Assembly: GCA_017979445.1 (NCBI GenBank)
Contig: CM030714.1
Coordinates: 5,766,001 to 5,830,000 of the forward strand
Source: Akebia trifoliata
Taxonomy: Eukaryota > Streptophyta > Magnoliopsida > Ranunculales > Lardizabalaceae
Length of the DNA stretch: 64,000 bases
Reading direction: 5' to 3'
Below the pieces are notes generated by a model that saw only the letters and a list, made by a program, of their open reading frames with translations, made no database searches and was not told the origin of the DNA. Made by a program: the position numbers and the translations under genes. How positions within the stretch are numbered: position 1 is the first letter of the stretch; every line of letters starts with the position of its first letter. Shown here in pieces: positions 1-11,300 of the stretch.

Positions 1-400
1 GGCGTGTTGAGTGTATATTTTCCTCGGGTGTATCATACTCCAGCTAAGCCTCATGACCCTCTTATATTCATTATTCTCTCCTTCTCCATCAGATCAATCT
101 TTTGGAGTAGTTGGTTGGTTAACAAATATTGTAGTTGAATTTATAGCCCTTGAATTAGGTCTTAAACTTGAAGTTAGGGGAAGAGAAATGGGATTATTGA
201 ATCCGATTCTCCTTTAATTGTTGTGAGAGCTTTGAATGGAGGTGCTCATCCTTGGGTACATGGTAGATGAGATTCTAAATAGATGCTTTACAATGTTAAA
301 TAGTATCTATTGGAGCATCATTCAAATCTATTGGAAAGGTATGAAATGATTTAGAGTAGCGACTCATCCCATGAGGTTTTAGATGTCCTTCCCAATAGGT
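1..400 (+). pseudogene. LINE RNase H (RVT_3-like) remnant
   Basis: Reading two + frames in turn gives pieces of the plant LINE-type RNase H domain. First comes VVEFIALELGLKLE, which matches the helix carrying the catalytic glutamate. After a frameshift near 190 comes IIESD, the catalytic aspartate strand, followed by VVRALNGGAHPW. Stop codons follow in every frame, so this is dead. The window starts inside the element, so its 5' limit is unknown. Family assignment is by motif only. Confidence 0.55.
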
Positions 401-1437
401 GAAGGCATGTACAAGATTGATTTGTTTTGATCAGGACTTGCCTCCATTCCTCCTTTTTCCAAATAATCCTTAGAACTTTCTTGTTACATTGAATGTGCAT
501 TTTTATGGGTTGATCTTCATCCAATACTCCCTTAACCTCTAAAATGATACTTTTAAATATCCAAGATTATCCTTCTCAATTCTGACATTTTACAAATATA
601 TCATTGATATGGACTTCCATTGACTTTCCTCATATGTTGTTGAACATTTTCATCACAAGATGTCGTTAGGTGATTCCTACACCTTTTATGGTGCTATATA
701 TTGCGCCAAATCGCACTTCCTCTTATCCTTGGGCTCAATGTTGACTCTATCAACTTCATCATTATATCGTCACATTTAAGGCCGATGTTATGCATTGTTT
801 CATGAGAAATTTCCCAAAATGCGATAAACTTCTGACGAAATTTTGATTTCGGCTCACTATTCATTTTTATTCCCAAAATGTGAACAACAAGATCACAGGT
901 TTGCTACTTTTAGTGAGTTTGTCACTTTAAACTTGTGAGATCTTCACTTGAAAACTTGTGATCCCGTTGTTCACGTTTTGGGAATTAAAATAAACAGTTA
1001 TCCGAAATCGAGATTCCATCATATTGAACTTATGAAATGGTAATTAGACTATGTGTTCCATAAGTTTTCTTTATTCTTCGTATTGTTCCACCATTTCTTC
1101 TCTTATTTCCTCTAGTTGCACCTAGAGTAATAGAATCACTTGGTGTGAGTAGGTCAGCCGAGGACCTTTTCCTTCTTAGAATATACCTAACATCATCGCC
1201 ATCTAGCTAACTAGTAATAAGCTTGATCTCACCATTGTTGGCTGTGTTATCTTCCCTTGACTCTTACTAATTTGATTTGATTCACGTACGTAGTAGATAA
1301 AAGTTGAGAGTAAAAGTAAAAGAAGAGGTAAGAAAGTAAGAAAAAGAGAAAGATAGATACAATCTTGGAGACAATGCTAAGAGTTTTGGGTGCAGATCTT
1401 CTATCAACTTAAATCTTTTTTTATGATGAATTTCAAT
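401..1437. other. Non-coding stretch with one foldback element
   Basis: No credible exon or long ORF on either strand. The only structure I see is the inverted repeat at 822-1037, listed separately. The rest is AT-rich unassigned DNA, possibly the decayed tail of the LINE at the left edge. Confidence 0.4.
822..1037. repeat. Foldback (inverted-repeat) element
   Basis: The left arm (about 822-905) and the right arm (about 950-1037) are imperfect reverse complements. Both carry a GATTTCGG block, TTCCCAAAA followed by TGTGAACAAC or CGTGAACAAC, and GATCACA. The spacer is about 45 bp. This looks like an old foldback MITE. No target-site duplication was identified. Confidence 0.6.
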
Positions 1438-1707
1438 CACTAGTATAAAAAGACTTTAAACAACAGTTTTTAAATGAACTCTATGGATGTGATATCTATT
1501 CTTCTAATGAAAAAGAAGGTGTAAAAGGGGATTCTAGACATCGGATTTTTCTATTCTTCTAATGAAAATGTGTAAAAGGGGATACTAGATATCGAAAACT
1601 CAATGTCTAAAATTTATACATAAATCAGTGTCTAAAGTTCTGCACATTTTGACATAATCCCTCCGCTCGTGAATATTACACTTTAGAGTCTTTTTTGTAA
1701 TAGAGTG
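1438..1707. mobile_element. CACTA-type MITE (270 bp)
   Basis: The element starts CACTAGTATAAAAAGACTTTA and its other end reads, in reverse complement, CACTCTATTACAAAAAAGAC. The 3-bp sequence AAT flanks both sides (1435-1437 and 1708-1710), the duplication size expected for En/Spm elements. There is no transposase ORF. Repeated GTGTCTAAA/GACATC subterminal words and the size match a second copy at 56895-57174 inside the AG-gene intron. Confidence 0.7.
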
Positions 1708-2170
1708 AATTGTCAAAAACTTTATTGATTATACAATCGCAGTCTGAACATTGCATACTTTATGCCTTCATCATTAAAGTTTATATAATTTTTTTGAAAG
1801 TCGTTGATCTACATATATCCTTCTTATTTATAAAAAAAAAAAAAAAAAAAAATTCAAAATATAAATCTTTATAGGCTTCGTGGAAGCTCTTTGCATCTAT
1901 CAAGTCCATAACATTGCTAAATTGTGGAGTTTTTGATTTACTTAATTTGTCAAATCGTAAATTATTTGATTATATAATAATTGCTTATTACATGGAACGA
2001 GCCCCACTACCATTCCACCATTAAGGTATCAAGTATATATCAGGTATCAGGCATCGACATTCGACTTGACAAGACAATCTCTGAAATCATTTCAACTTCG
2101 AAACAATGGATTGAGATTTTCTCGAGATAATCAATTACTGAATTCTCGTACTCGAGAACGTTTTCACCTC

Positions 2171-2284
2171 CATGTATCGGGACTTTTCTAGTCTCTTCAG
2201 ATAACGTACATGTATCGGGACTTTTCTGGTCTTTTCAGATAACGTACATGTATCGGGACTTTTCTAGTCTTTTCAGATAACGTA
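2171..2284. repeat. 38-bp tandem repeat, three units
   Basis: Three head-to-tail copies of a 38-bp unit begin at about 2171, 2209 and 2247. Each starts CATGTATCGGGACTTTTC and ends CAGATAACGTA. They differ only by a few C/T changes, so the array is young or homogenised. Confidence 0.9.
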
Positions 2285-2927
2285 CTTGGTTTTTGGAAAG
2301 CCCAAATTGATTCGAGGTGATTTTATAGGTCGACTCAGATTTTCTATAAGAAAAAGAATTTATAAAAATTTTACAAAAAAAAATAATTTATAAGCTATTT
2401 GTCAAACGTCGTTTGAGGCTAGTGGGTATCTCGAATCTTCCCGACCCAACTTGTCTTAAATATTCGATAAGGAGAATCAAAGCAAGATAATCTTCCCCAG
2501 ACACGTGTGGTGGGCTGTCAGGAGAACGAAAAAAGAAGTTAAAAAACAATTAGTATTTAAGCTGGAAACTGCCCAAAATAGAACGGGCAGATTCAATGAG
2601 AAAGATACGTAGAACCAGGATGGTCACGGAGATTCCTGGTCCGTTAGTTCTGAAAAGGTCAAAACCATCCAACAGTTAAAACTTTACGAAGTATGTCATC
2701 CTCAGGATGACATCATTGTTTCCTTGCATTTAATACAATTCTGCGTTTTACATTGCAGTGGTACTGGACGTGGGCCCATCTCCACTGTCTTGGAGGGAAA
2801 ATTTCGATGCTTACTACTCTAAATAGAATTTTATATAATACTGCAACACGTGTCCTGCAAAAAATAAGAAATTTCATAAATTCGCTACTACAAAATGCAA
2901 GAGTAGATTTACCTACAAAATGCAAAT

Positions 2928-3010
2928 AATTAATGGAGAAATATGATTTTATTCAAATTTTGATTTAGTAATATGAAATTTTGAATAAAATCAAAATTTC
3001 TCCATTAATT
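2928..3010. repeat. Near-perfect palindrome within repeat copy 1
   Basis: The arms AATTAATGGAGAAAT and ATTTCTCCATTAATT are the outer ends of a palindrome with arms of about 36 bp around a short centre (GATTTAGTAATAT). The related copy near 3540-3640 is less perfect. It could form a hairpin if transcribed. Confidence 0.7.
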
Positions 3011-3480
3011 CATTAAAAAAGGAATGACTTTTGATCAAGTGGTTAAACTTAATCTTCGATTTTGTAAATTTCCAACTTCGTAAGGGAATATTACTAAAAT
3101 TCTTTAAAATATTCTAGGAGGACGGGTTTTAAAATATCGACCAAGATTGACACTCATCGACAGGTCATTTGCAAACTGGATATTCAATGTGCTTCGTCAT
3201 TTGTGATGACTCATCCAAGATTTGCGATGCTTAATTCGTCTGATATTTTAAAAATATTGTATAAGTTAAAATCCTACGAAGGATGTCATCCTGCGGTTGA
3301 CATCATAGTTTCCTTGAAATTTATAGAATTATGCATTTTTTTGTTACAATGGTGCTAGATGTGGGCCCCACTCCACTGTCATGGACAATATATATTATGG
3401 TTGTTTACATGAAGTGGAAATTTGTAAGATTGTGACATGTGTCCTTACATAAAAAATAAGAAATTTTAGTAATATCTCAC

Positions 3481-3690
3481 TACAAAATGCAAGATTGGGT
3501 TTACCCACATGATTGAAGCCAATGTCTCTTTTTATTGATGAATTAAAGGAAAAAATTTGATTTAGTAATTTATAATTTAAATTTGAAGGATATTTTGAAT
3601 AAAATCAAAATTTCTCAATTAATTACTTTAGAAAAAGTGACATTGATTTTTCACTCAAGTGCATGGGTAAACCTAATCTTGTATTTTGAA
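3481..3690. repeat. Foldback element in repeat copy 2
   Basis: The left end ATGCAAGATTGGGTTTACCC and the right end, in reverse complement ATACAAGATTAGGTTTACCC, pair. They continue inward through CAATGTC words to an AATTAA centre. It behaves like a MITE with terminal inverted repeats of at least 25 bp. Confidence 0.6.
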
Positions 3691-4367
3691 GAACAATAAA
3701 TCTATTATTGCCAATTCTGTTGGGCAATTTTAGTAAAGTTTCCTAAAATAATATTTTAAGAAGAAAAGTTTGAAATATCGATTAACGTTAAGAATCTTAC
3801 AATTCATCTGCAAGCTGGACATTCAACATGAATCATCATTCATAGTGACTCATCCGAGATCTCAAATGATTCATTTGATATTTTGAAATTTTACATTGAA
3901 TGTCATCCTCTAGACAACATTATAGTTTTATTGAAATTAATAAATTTTTGCATTTTTTTTTATAGTGGTATCGGATGTGGGCCCCATTCTCCTCTGTCAT
4001 GGTCAGAAAAACTTCGATGCTTGTTGGCATGATGCATATCTTGTTATAGTATAACACGTGTCTTTAGATAGAAAATATTCCACGAGAAAAATTATAAATA
4101 TTGTCCAAGAATGAGACTCCACCGAGTCAAATATGAGTTGAAAATTCTATGTGAATTTTATTCTCAAAGACTCGTCCGAGGTTATCTAAGATAATTCATC
4201 TAACATTTTGAATGATTTTAAACTAGTGAATAAAATTCAATCTAGTCAATCGGGATTTTGTATTTTCTAATAAAATATCTAATTTTTTTAATAATTTAAA
4301 ATTTTATTATATAAATAAAATTATGATCTTCTAATCTACCTCATTTTATGAGATATTATATATATAT

Positions 4368-4735
4368 GGGAGCGGTTCAGCAGCCTTAAAGTTTGCCAAA
4401 CATTTTTCAAACACATGGGTTAGAAGTTTTTGAATGAGCTGATTTTTTGTGAGGATGATCTCTATGATGAGGAGATCATCCTCTCCAAAAATCAGTCTAT
4501 TCTAAAACTTATAACTCTATCAAAAGTGATTTACAAAAATTGGATGGTCCACGATTCTTTAATTTGTAAATTAGGGTTAGAAGTTTCAAAATGAGCTGAT
4601 TTTTGGAGAGGATGATCTCCTCATCATAGAGATCATCCTCACAAAAAATCAGCTCATTCCAAAACTTCTAACCCATGTTTTGAAAAAAAATTTTAACACA
4701 ATATTTGGCAAACTTTAGGGCTGTTGAATCGCTCC
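4368..4735. mobile_element. Long-TIR MITE (368 bp)
   Basis: The ends read GGAGCGGTTCAGCAGCC on the left and, in reverse complement, GGAGCGATTCAACAGCC on the right. The arms extend for more than 100 bp, sharing AAAGTTTGCCAAA, GGGTTAGAAGTTTT, GATTTTTTGTGAGGATGATC and a central GAGGAGATCATCC. It is inserted in a TA-rich site, so the duplication cannot be read. A decayed copy lies at 40855-41215. Long arms suggest a Mutator-like or foldback MITE. Confidence 0.75.
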
Positions 4736-5116
4736 ATATATATATATATATATATATATTTCGAGGTAAATGAATTATCTTGAGAAATGTAATGGCTAAG
4801 TTTTTGTATGTAGGTGGGACCCGCATTTTGCATCAAAAATTTGATGATCATATTATAACGTAGTTTTTTTAATTTTTATTTTTTAACCTTCTACGCCCGC
4901 CATTAATTTTATTTTATTTTCTTGGACGCTTTTTGGATGTCTTTATCTTTTCTTTCGCTACGCTCCTCATACGTCGCTCTCTGTCATCAAATAAATGAGA
5001 GGGAGAGCTCAGTGGGAAAGATGCAAGAACCACCAAAAGCAAAGGAGCGGGAAATGGAAAAAGCAACCTAAAAGTGAGATCTAAAATTTCTCTCTCTCAC
5101 TCTCTCTGAAGAAACA
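4736..5116 (+). promoter_or_regulatory. Likely promoter and 5' leader of the UBZ4 gene
   Basis: The 380 bp between the MITE and the ATG begin with a TA microsatellite. They become purine- and pyrimidine-rich near the gene, ending in a CT-rich leader (TCTCTCTCTCACTCTCTCTG). The start codon context is AACAATGG, close to the plant optimum. No unambiguous TATA box was identified, so the transcription start is not set. Confidence 0.4.
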
Positions 5117-5148
5117 ATGGCGATTGCTTTCGAGGGTTTCTCCATACG
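5117..5148 (+). CDS. UBZ4 gene, exon 1
   Basis: Short first coding exon of ten codons plus two bases (MAIAFEGFSI and part of R11). The continuous ORF running through the 81-bp intron would insert a hydrophobic stretch that breaks the FSIREYA block. Splicing 5149-5229 restores it, which is why I place the intron here. Confidence 0.8.
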
Positions 5149-8100
5149 GTATGTTTCGATCTCTCTACTTTTATTTCTTGAATCTATTCGAGTTTTTGTT
5201 GATTTAAACTCTTTGATTCGGTGTTACAGAGAGTACGCTTTGAAGATGAGAAGCGTAGACGTGGAGAAAAGTTGGCCATTCGATGGAGATCGGAAAGAGG
5301 ATATAGAAAGATTACTTCCGCCATTAACAAGAAAGAAGGACAGATGGTGGTCTAAGGAGTTAGAAATTATAAAATCAAAGATTGAAGAGGAAATAAAACC
5401 TGATTCTGGAAATGAAAGTGGTTTTGAGAAACCAAAAGCGGATTTGGGAGTGGAGAAAGCGGTTTTTGGAATCGAAGAGGAGAGATTGGTGATGGTTTGT
5501 CCGGTTTGTAAGAATTTTACAGCGACGACTGTTAATGCTGTTAACGCTCACATCGATAATTGTCTTGCTCAAGCTTCGAGGGAAGAACGAAGGCAGATGA
5601 GAATATCGAAGGTGAAATCGAAAGCTCCGAAGAAGAGATCGATTGCGGAGATCTTCGCGACGGCGCCGCAGATCGAAGCTGTGGAGCTTGAATACAATGA
5701 AGGTGGAGAAGAAGAAAAGGATTTTCCGGAAAATGGATTTGATTTGGTGGAAATGAAGAAGAGAAAGAAAAACAAAGTGAAAGAAGTTGAGGAAATTGTG
5801 AAGAATCTGAAGTCTAAGAAGAAGACGAAGATGAAGAAGACGACAAGACAGACGAAATCTTTCAAAAAGGTATGAGATCTTTATCGAATTATGTTGAATT
5901 AATTTCCATAAATATTTGATATTTAGTTTGAATTTGAATTTCATTTCTATCTTTGCGTAGTACGTTTTGGATAGAAAAGGGGTTTTGAAAGTTGGAGAGG
6001 TTTTCTTTAGTTTAGAAAAAATATATATTTTTGATGAATGATGCTGCTTTCTTCAGTGTTTCCTTTTTTTTGTCTGAAAAAATTACTATTTTTTGGGTTA
6101 ATTTCTTGAAATTTACTCAGATGGGTTGTAGTTGTTTATCATGTTATATTGAAGTTTGGAGAACATGAATTGGTTAAGTATGAAACTGGATAGACATTAG
6201 AGAGAGGATTTATTGTAGATTTCTTGGTTATTTTATGTTGGAAATGCATATCACATGGATCATCTTTGGTGAACTTGGCATCTATTTTACTTAGATAACT
6301 TGGATGACCTATCTGGGTAAGTAGGGAAACAATAAAAACTAATTTACAAAGAATATGAGGACTTTGATGCGGATGTTAATTTATGGGTTAGTGGTTAGAG
6401 CATGGAAACAAGAGAAGTTAAACATTGCGCGGATGTTCATCAAATAATAGTTTAAATTTGGGTATTTGGTTTTACATCTTCTTGTTTGAATTTATTTCGT
6501 TGCTCATGGTCTTGTTGAATTGGATGATAGTTTTAATGGGCAATTGGTTGCATTATGAAATCTTATCTTGGAATGGAGTTGAGGAGACCTAACAACCATA
6601 CAAGAAGTCACACCAAAAACAAAAATCAAGATAGATAGAACAACACCAACAACATATCATCCCTACACACAAGCTCCTATCTTTATTAGATAAGCAAGTG
6701 TGTTATTAGATGAAGGCAGGTTTTGAACCTAGGTCATCGTATCGACACTCATGACTTTAACCAACTTAGCAAGTTGGCACCTTCACACATATGAGAGAAA
6801 TGTATTCAAAGAGAAGGCCTCAGACATACTGTTAGTATGTTTCTTCAGTTGTCTTGCGTTAAAACTTAGATTTTTTGCTTTTCTTTCCAGACTTTGGATT
6901 CTAATGAACATCTCCACATTTTTACGTAGTGTGGGACTCATACTTTTTGGAAGATATCAATGACAATAGTAGCTCACAAGTTCAAATTTAAGTAACAATT
7001 TTCTTATTGATACTTGTACTGTGTTTGGGTGTTCTTAGTTCTAATACAATTGTGCTTTATTACTCTTATGGACAAGAGAAATCCAATTTCAAAATTTCAA
7101 TTCAGGTTTGATTAGTCTTAGTAATGTTGTGACTCCGCATCCATATTCGTATTCTAGGAGACTGATGAGTGCTTTTAGGAAGAAGGTGCTGAAGTTTTTG
7201 TTGGTTCTAACTAATTAGATCAGCAACTGTTATTCTCATTGTTCAAAATCTTTAACCAAAACTCGAAACATTAGCTGGAGAAAAACCACAGCTTTATTTA
7301 ATTATGCAATTGAAGGTCCAATTATATCATCAACCATTACTAGTCTGCTATACATAGCTGCTTTTTTTCTGCTACAGCCTTGAAAGGTACATGATGATTC
7401 ATAAGCAATTGTTCTTATTATACCAATAAGCAAAGCCATGGTACTAGCCTACCGATCAAGGTTTGACATGTTTGGAACCGATGTATGCTCTCGTTGTGTC
7501 TGTCTGTAATCTGTTGCTTCAGAAAATTATAGGAACCGATTCTTATTTGCGTCCCTTGAATTCTTCACAATCTAGAGTGCTATATTTCTTAATGAACTAA
7601 TTATATTAACAGCAATTTAGACAAAGAATTTGAAGTAAAGATTTTTACTTTCTTGTTCTCTTCATCTTAGTCTTGATAGTGATATTTGGAGCTTTCCTAA
7701 AGTATCTCCAAACATTCTAGTATAATCATAAAGAGTTTGAAATATTTATATGCTTACACAAATATTTCCACCACGACAGACTGTACCACAAGAGGTTAAA
7801 TTTCAGTTTACCAAACAAAAGAAAACTCTATACTACACATTATTTCTAACTAGAATGTTTTGACTCGTTTCTGCATGCATACTCAATTAAACTCTTGTGA
7901 CAAATTTATTCCATTATTTCCTATTGCCATCTCTTCCATCATTTTCATATACGACCACCATATGCATATGTGATTGTGTATGCTATTTTTGATCATTGAA
8001 TTGCATATGCGATCATGTATGCTATTTTTGATCACTAAATCGCATATGTGATTTAGTCTGCATACAAAAGTATTGGATCACATACCAGTCCAATGATCAA

Positions 8101-8293
8101 CAATTTCACTACTATTCTTCAAAATTTTGAGTTTATGCATTCATATATACTTGTTAAACATGCAAGTATAATAATATTTTTTTCCTAGAGTTATTGTAAT
8201 AATTGCAAATATTTTATACTTTTTAATTTTCCTTTTTTTTTTTTCTTCTTATTTTTCTCGTATTTTAGAAAATAAAAAAATTGTGTTATGCAA

Positions 8294-8334
<41 letters not shown>

Positions 8335-11300
8335 GCTAATCAAGCAAGTATTTGTATTAAATAAGAGAAACTACATTCGCCTAGGGTTTGGGAGATTCAA
8401 TTCATCACCCACAAACACCTTAGCAGAGAAAGGAAAATCAGAATAAGCGTAGAAGACATTAAAGAGGCGTAATAGGCTAGAGCGTCAGCTGTATTATTAG
8501 CTTCCCTGTAAACGTGTCTAATGTCCCATTCTATTTGTTCAAAAATCTCCAAAATCTTGAAGAAAATAAACTCGAGATGCCATATAAAATTCCGCCCTTG
8601 ACTGCATTAGCTAACAACATCGAATCCAATTCGATAATAATTTTTGTCCCCGGCGAGAGAGATAATTTCAGCCAAAAGAGAAGAGCGTTAAACTCCGCAA
8701 AATTATTTGTTCCATCACCGAGAAAAAAATAACCAGCCTTAACTAAATCTCCTTCATGGTCCCTTAGAATACATCCTGCCCCGGCCTTTCTTGGATTCCC
8801 AATGCTTGACCCGTCAATGTCAATTTTAACCACCCCAAAAGTTGGTTTAAACCAATTCACTGCTGCAAAGATGATACCTGTGAGGATCGCATAACATAGC
8901 ATATGCTATTTTTTTAAAATTGGTCTCTTCATTGCTGCCGATAGTCGTCATATCATTATTCATTGGATTCCTTAGTACAACATCGATAAATATAATTTTC
9001 CACAACTTCAATTTTTTTATCTTTGTTTTGCTATATATGCACATGCAATGCAGCCAAAAACTTAGAGAAAATTTTACAGTGGTTTTCTCTATGTCAAAGG
9101 ATTCGTATTTGTAATGAATTTAATAGGTGACTTATTGAGAATTTGAAATTTTTACATGCTCGTGTTTTTCCCTTTTCTAGTTATTTAAGTTTTCTTAACA
9201 AGATAAAAGGAAGGCAACTAAAGCGTACATCGAGGGAGTGTACCACCAAAAAGAATTGAAGTTGAGATGGACAAATTAACTTTATCAAGTTAAATATTTT
9301 GGAAATTTCATGTTTGTATGTAATGATGTAAGAACACATGAAGACATCCATGCAAACACGTGCATCGGATAACACGTGTTCAGCCATGCACATGGGAACA
9401 TTCTGAGCACATCACACATGGCCCATGTAGTCGGGACTGGGGACATCCCATACTTTTCACATCTGTGCCATTCATCCATGAACAGATCCTCCAAGATATA
9501 TTCTACGACTATTCATATTGGTTTGCATTCTAAATTGAAAGATTTCTCTTCTCTCCCTCAAAACAGAAGATGTATATACATACGTACATTTTTATTATGG
9601 GTTATAGCAGACCAGTTCAGTCAAATAAGTACATCAGAAAAAAATATATAACTTTCATTGTGTCACTATTTAATTGTAACCTTTCTTATAATCGGAGTTT
9701 TAGAGGCATTTTGTATCAAAGAACTTGTGTTACAAGTTCTCTTCTAAGTTAGTGCATACTTCTAGAGTTTAGAGGACACACATTTGTAAAGCTATGCTTT
9801 GTTATATCCTGGAGGTAGATTCGCTAGAAATTGATTGCAATTTTGTTATTCAATAGGGTGGGGGCATCTGCTATCTATAAGCCAATATAGTGATCTATGT
9901 GCCTCAGAGCCATTCCTAATTCCTTGTTCCTTCTTCTAATTCTTTGCTCTTTTCCATTTTATGCTCAACAATTTATGGATGATACATAATATTGTTTTAA
10001 TGGAACATGCATCACATTCATAAACCAAGACCTTGTGAAGCTTGATCGTGTAGATTAAGAGTTTGAGAAGGAGAATAAGAGAAGAAATTGGAAAAATGTA
10101 GGAGCAGCATTGTCAAATGTGATCGCATATGTGATTTAGTGTTTCTGGTTCATTATGCCATGGCATACAAAAGTATGCGATTTTGCATATTGTAATATGC
10201 GATGACATATTTACTCCAATGGGCAAAGATTTGACTATTGGAGCATTAAATTCAAGCTTTTTTAATCTATCTTCTCCCACAACTACCTTATTTCCACCCC
10301 TTATTCCTACATTATTTTATGCTATTTCTTTTATTCTTTCACTGGCATATATTCTCCTTAAGCTTATTTTTAACTTTCTTTTTGCAAAATATTGAGTTTA
10401 TGCATTCTAACGTAAGATCATAGTATCTAATGATTAAACTAGTAAAGTAGAATCCACTTTAATTATCTAGAACTAGAACTTGATAATTAAAGTAGGCTAC
10501 TTTCATATCATGAATAATTTATATATTATTGACTATTTAGCTTCTTGAGTTCTTTTATATTTGTTACTAAATGACTAAATGTAATCAATTTTATTCAATT
10601 TGAAAGATGAGTGCTATCCAAATCTATTGTTATAGGTTTGTTTTTATTCTCTTATATTTTTTAGTTTTTAAAATATTTTTCCCTTTTTTTTTTATTTTTT
10701 ATTGTTTTTATTTATTTTTTGAAATAAAAAAATATTTTGTGCAATATGCGATTTTGCACATGCTATTTGATAGCATTGCATAGGAGGAGTCAAAATTGAC
10801 TCCACCCTAGCCACACAACCTATTATATATCATAACCAAATAACAACAGAAAGAAAAAAACGATATGACCCTTGCAAATAATAATTTATTACTCCTAACA
10901 CTCCCTCTCAAGCTGGAGAATATATATCATATAATCCTAGCTTGTTACAAATATAATCCACCCTACTAAGACCCAATGACTCTGTAAATAAATTAGCAAG
11001 TTGATCTTCAAACTACACAAATGGAGTAGCAATGTCACCATTTAAGAATTTGTTTCAAACAACATGGCAATCAATTTCAATATGCTTCATCCTCTCATGA
11101 AACTCAGGATTAAAAACTATTTGTATTGTTGTCTGGTTATCACAAAAGGGACTCATGGGCATTTCTATTGTAAAATCTATCTCCAGAAGAAAGTGTCTCA
11201 ACCAAGTTTGCTCACAAGACGTGTGTGACATAGGTCTGTACTCAGCTTCAACACTAGATTTGGTAATTAATTTTTTGCTTTTCCATGTTACAAGATTACC

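Larger units (their letters stand above)
2680..4260. repeat. Diverged direct repeat array, about 600-bp unit
   Basis: Three diverged copies start near 2685, 3270 and 3895. Shared landmarks come in the same order: TGTCATCCT, then GACATCAT (GACAACAT in copy three), then GTGGGCCC followed by a CTGTC..TGG block. An ACAAAATGCAAGA word follows in the first two copies. The third copy is shorter. The array lies 0.9 to 2.4 kb upstream of the gene at 5117. It is probably a tandemly duplicated transposon-derived segment; family unknown. Confidence 0.65.

Noticed and set aside
2171..2284. CRISPR-like array
   Set aside because: The units are directly adjacent without spacers and the genome is a plant's; this is a simple tandem repeat.
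5117..5875. Reading the first gene as a single-exon 252-aa protein
   Set aside because: It would include a hydrophobic insert that breaks FSIREYA and would stop right after a good donor. Splicing restores a family-like block and joins exon 3 in phase.
5375..5944. Long antisense ORFs over exon 2 of the UBZ4 gene (also 5569-5865)
   Set aside because: They are Leu/Arg/Phe-rich mirror images of a Lys/Glu-rich coding exon with no motifs of their own.
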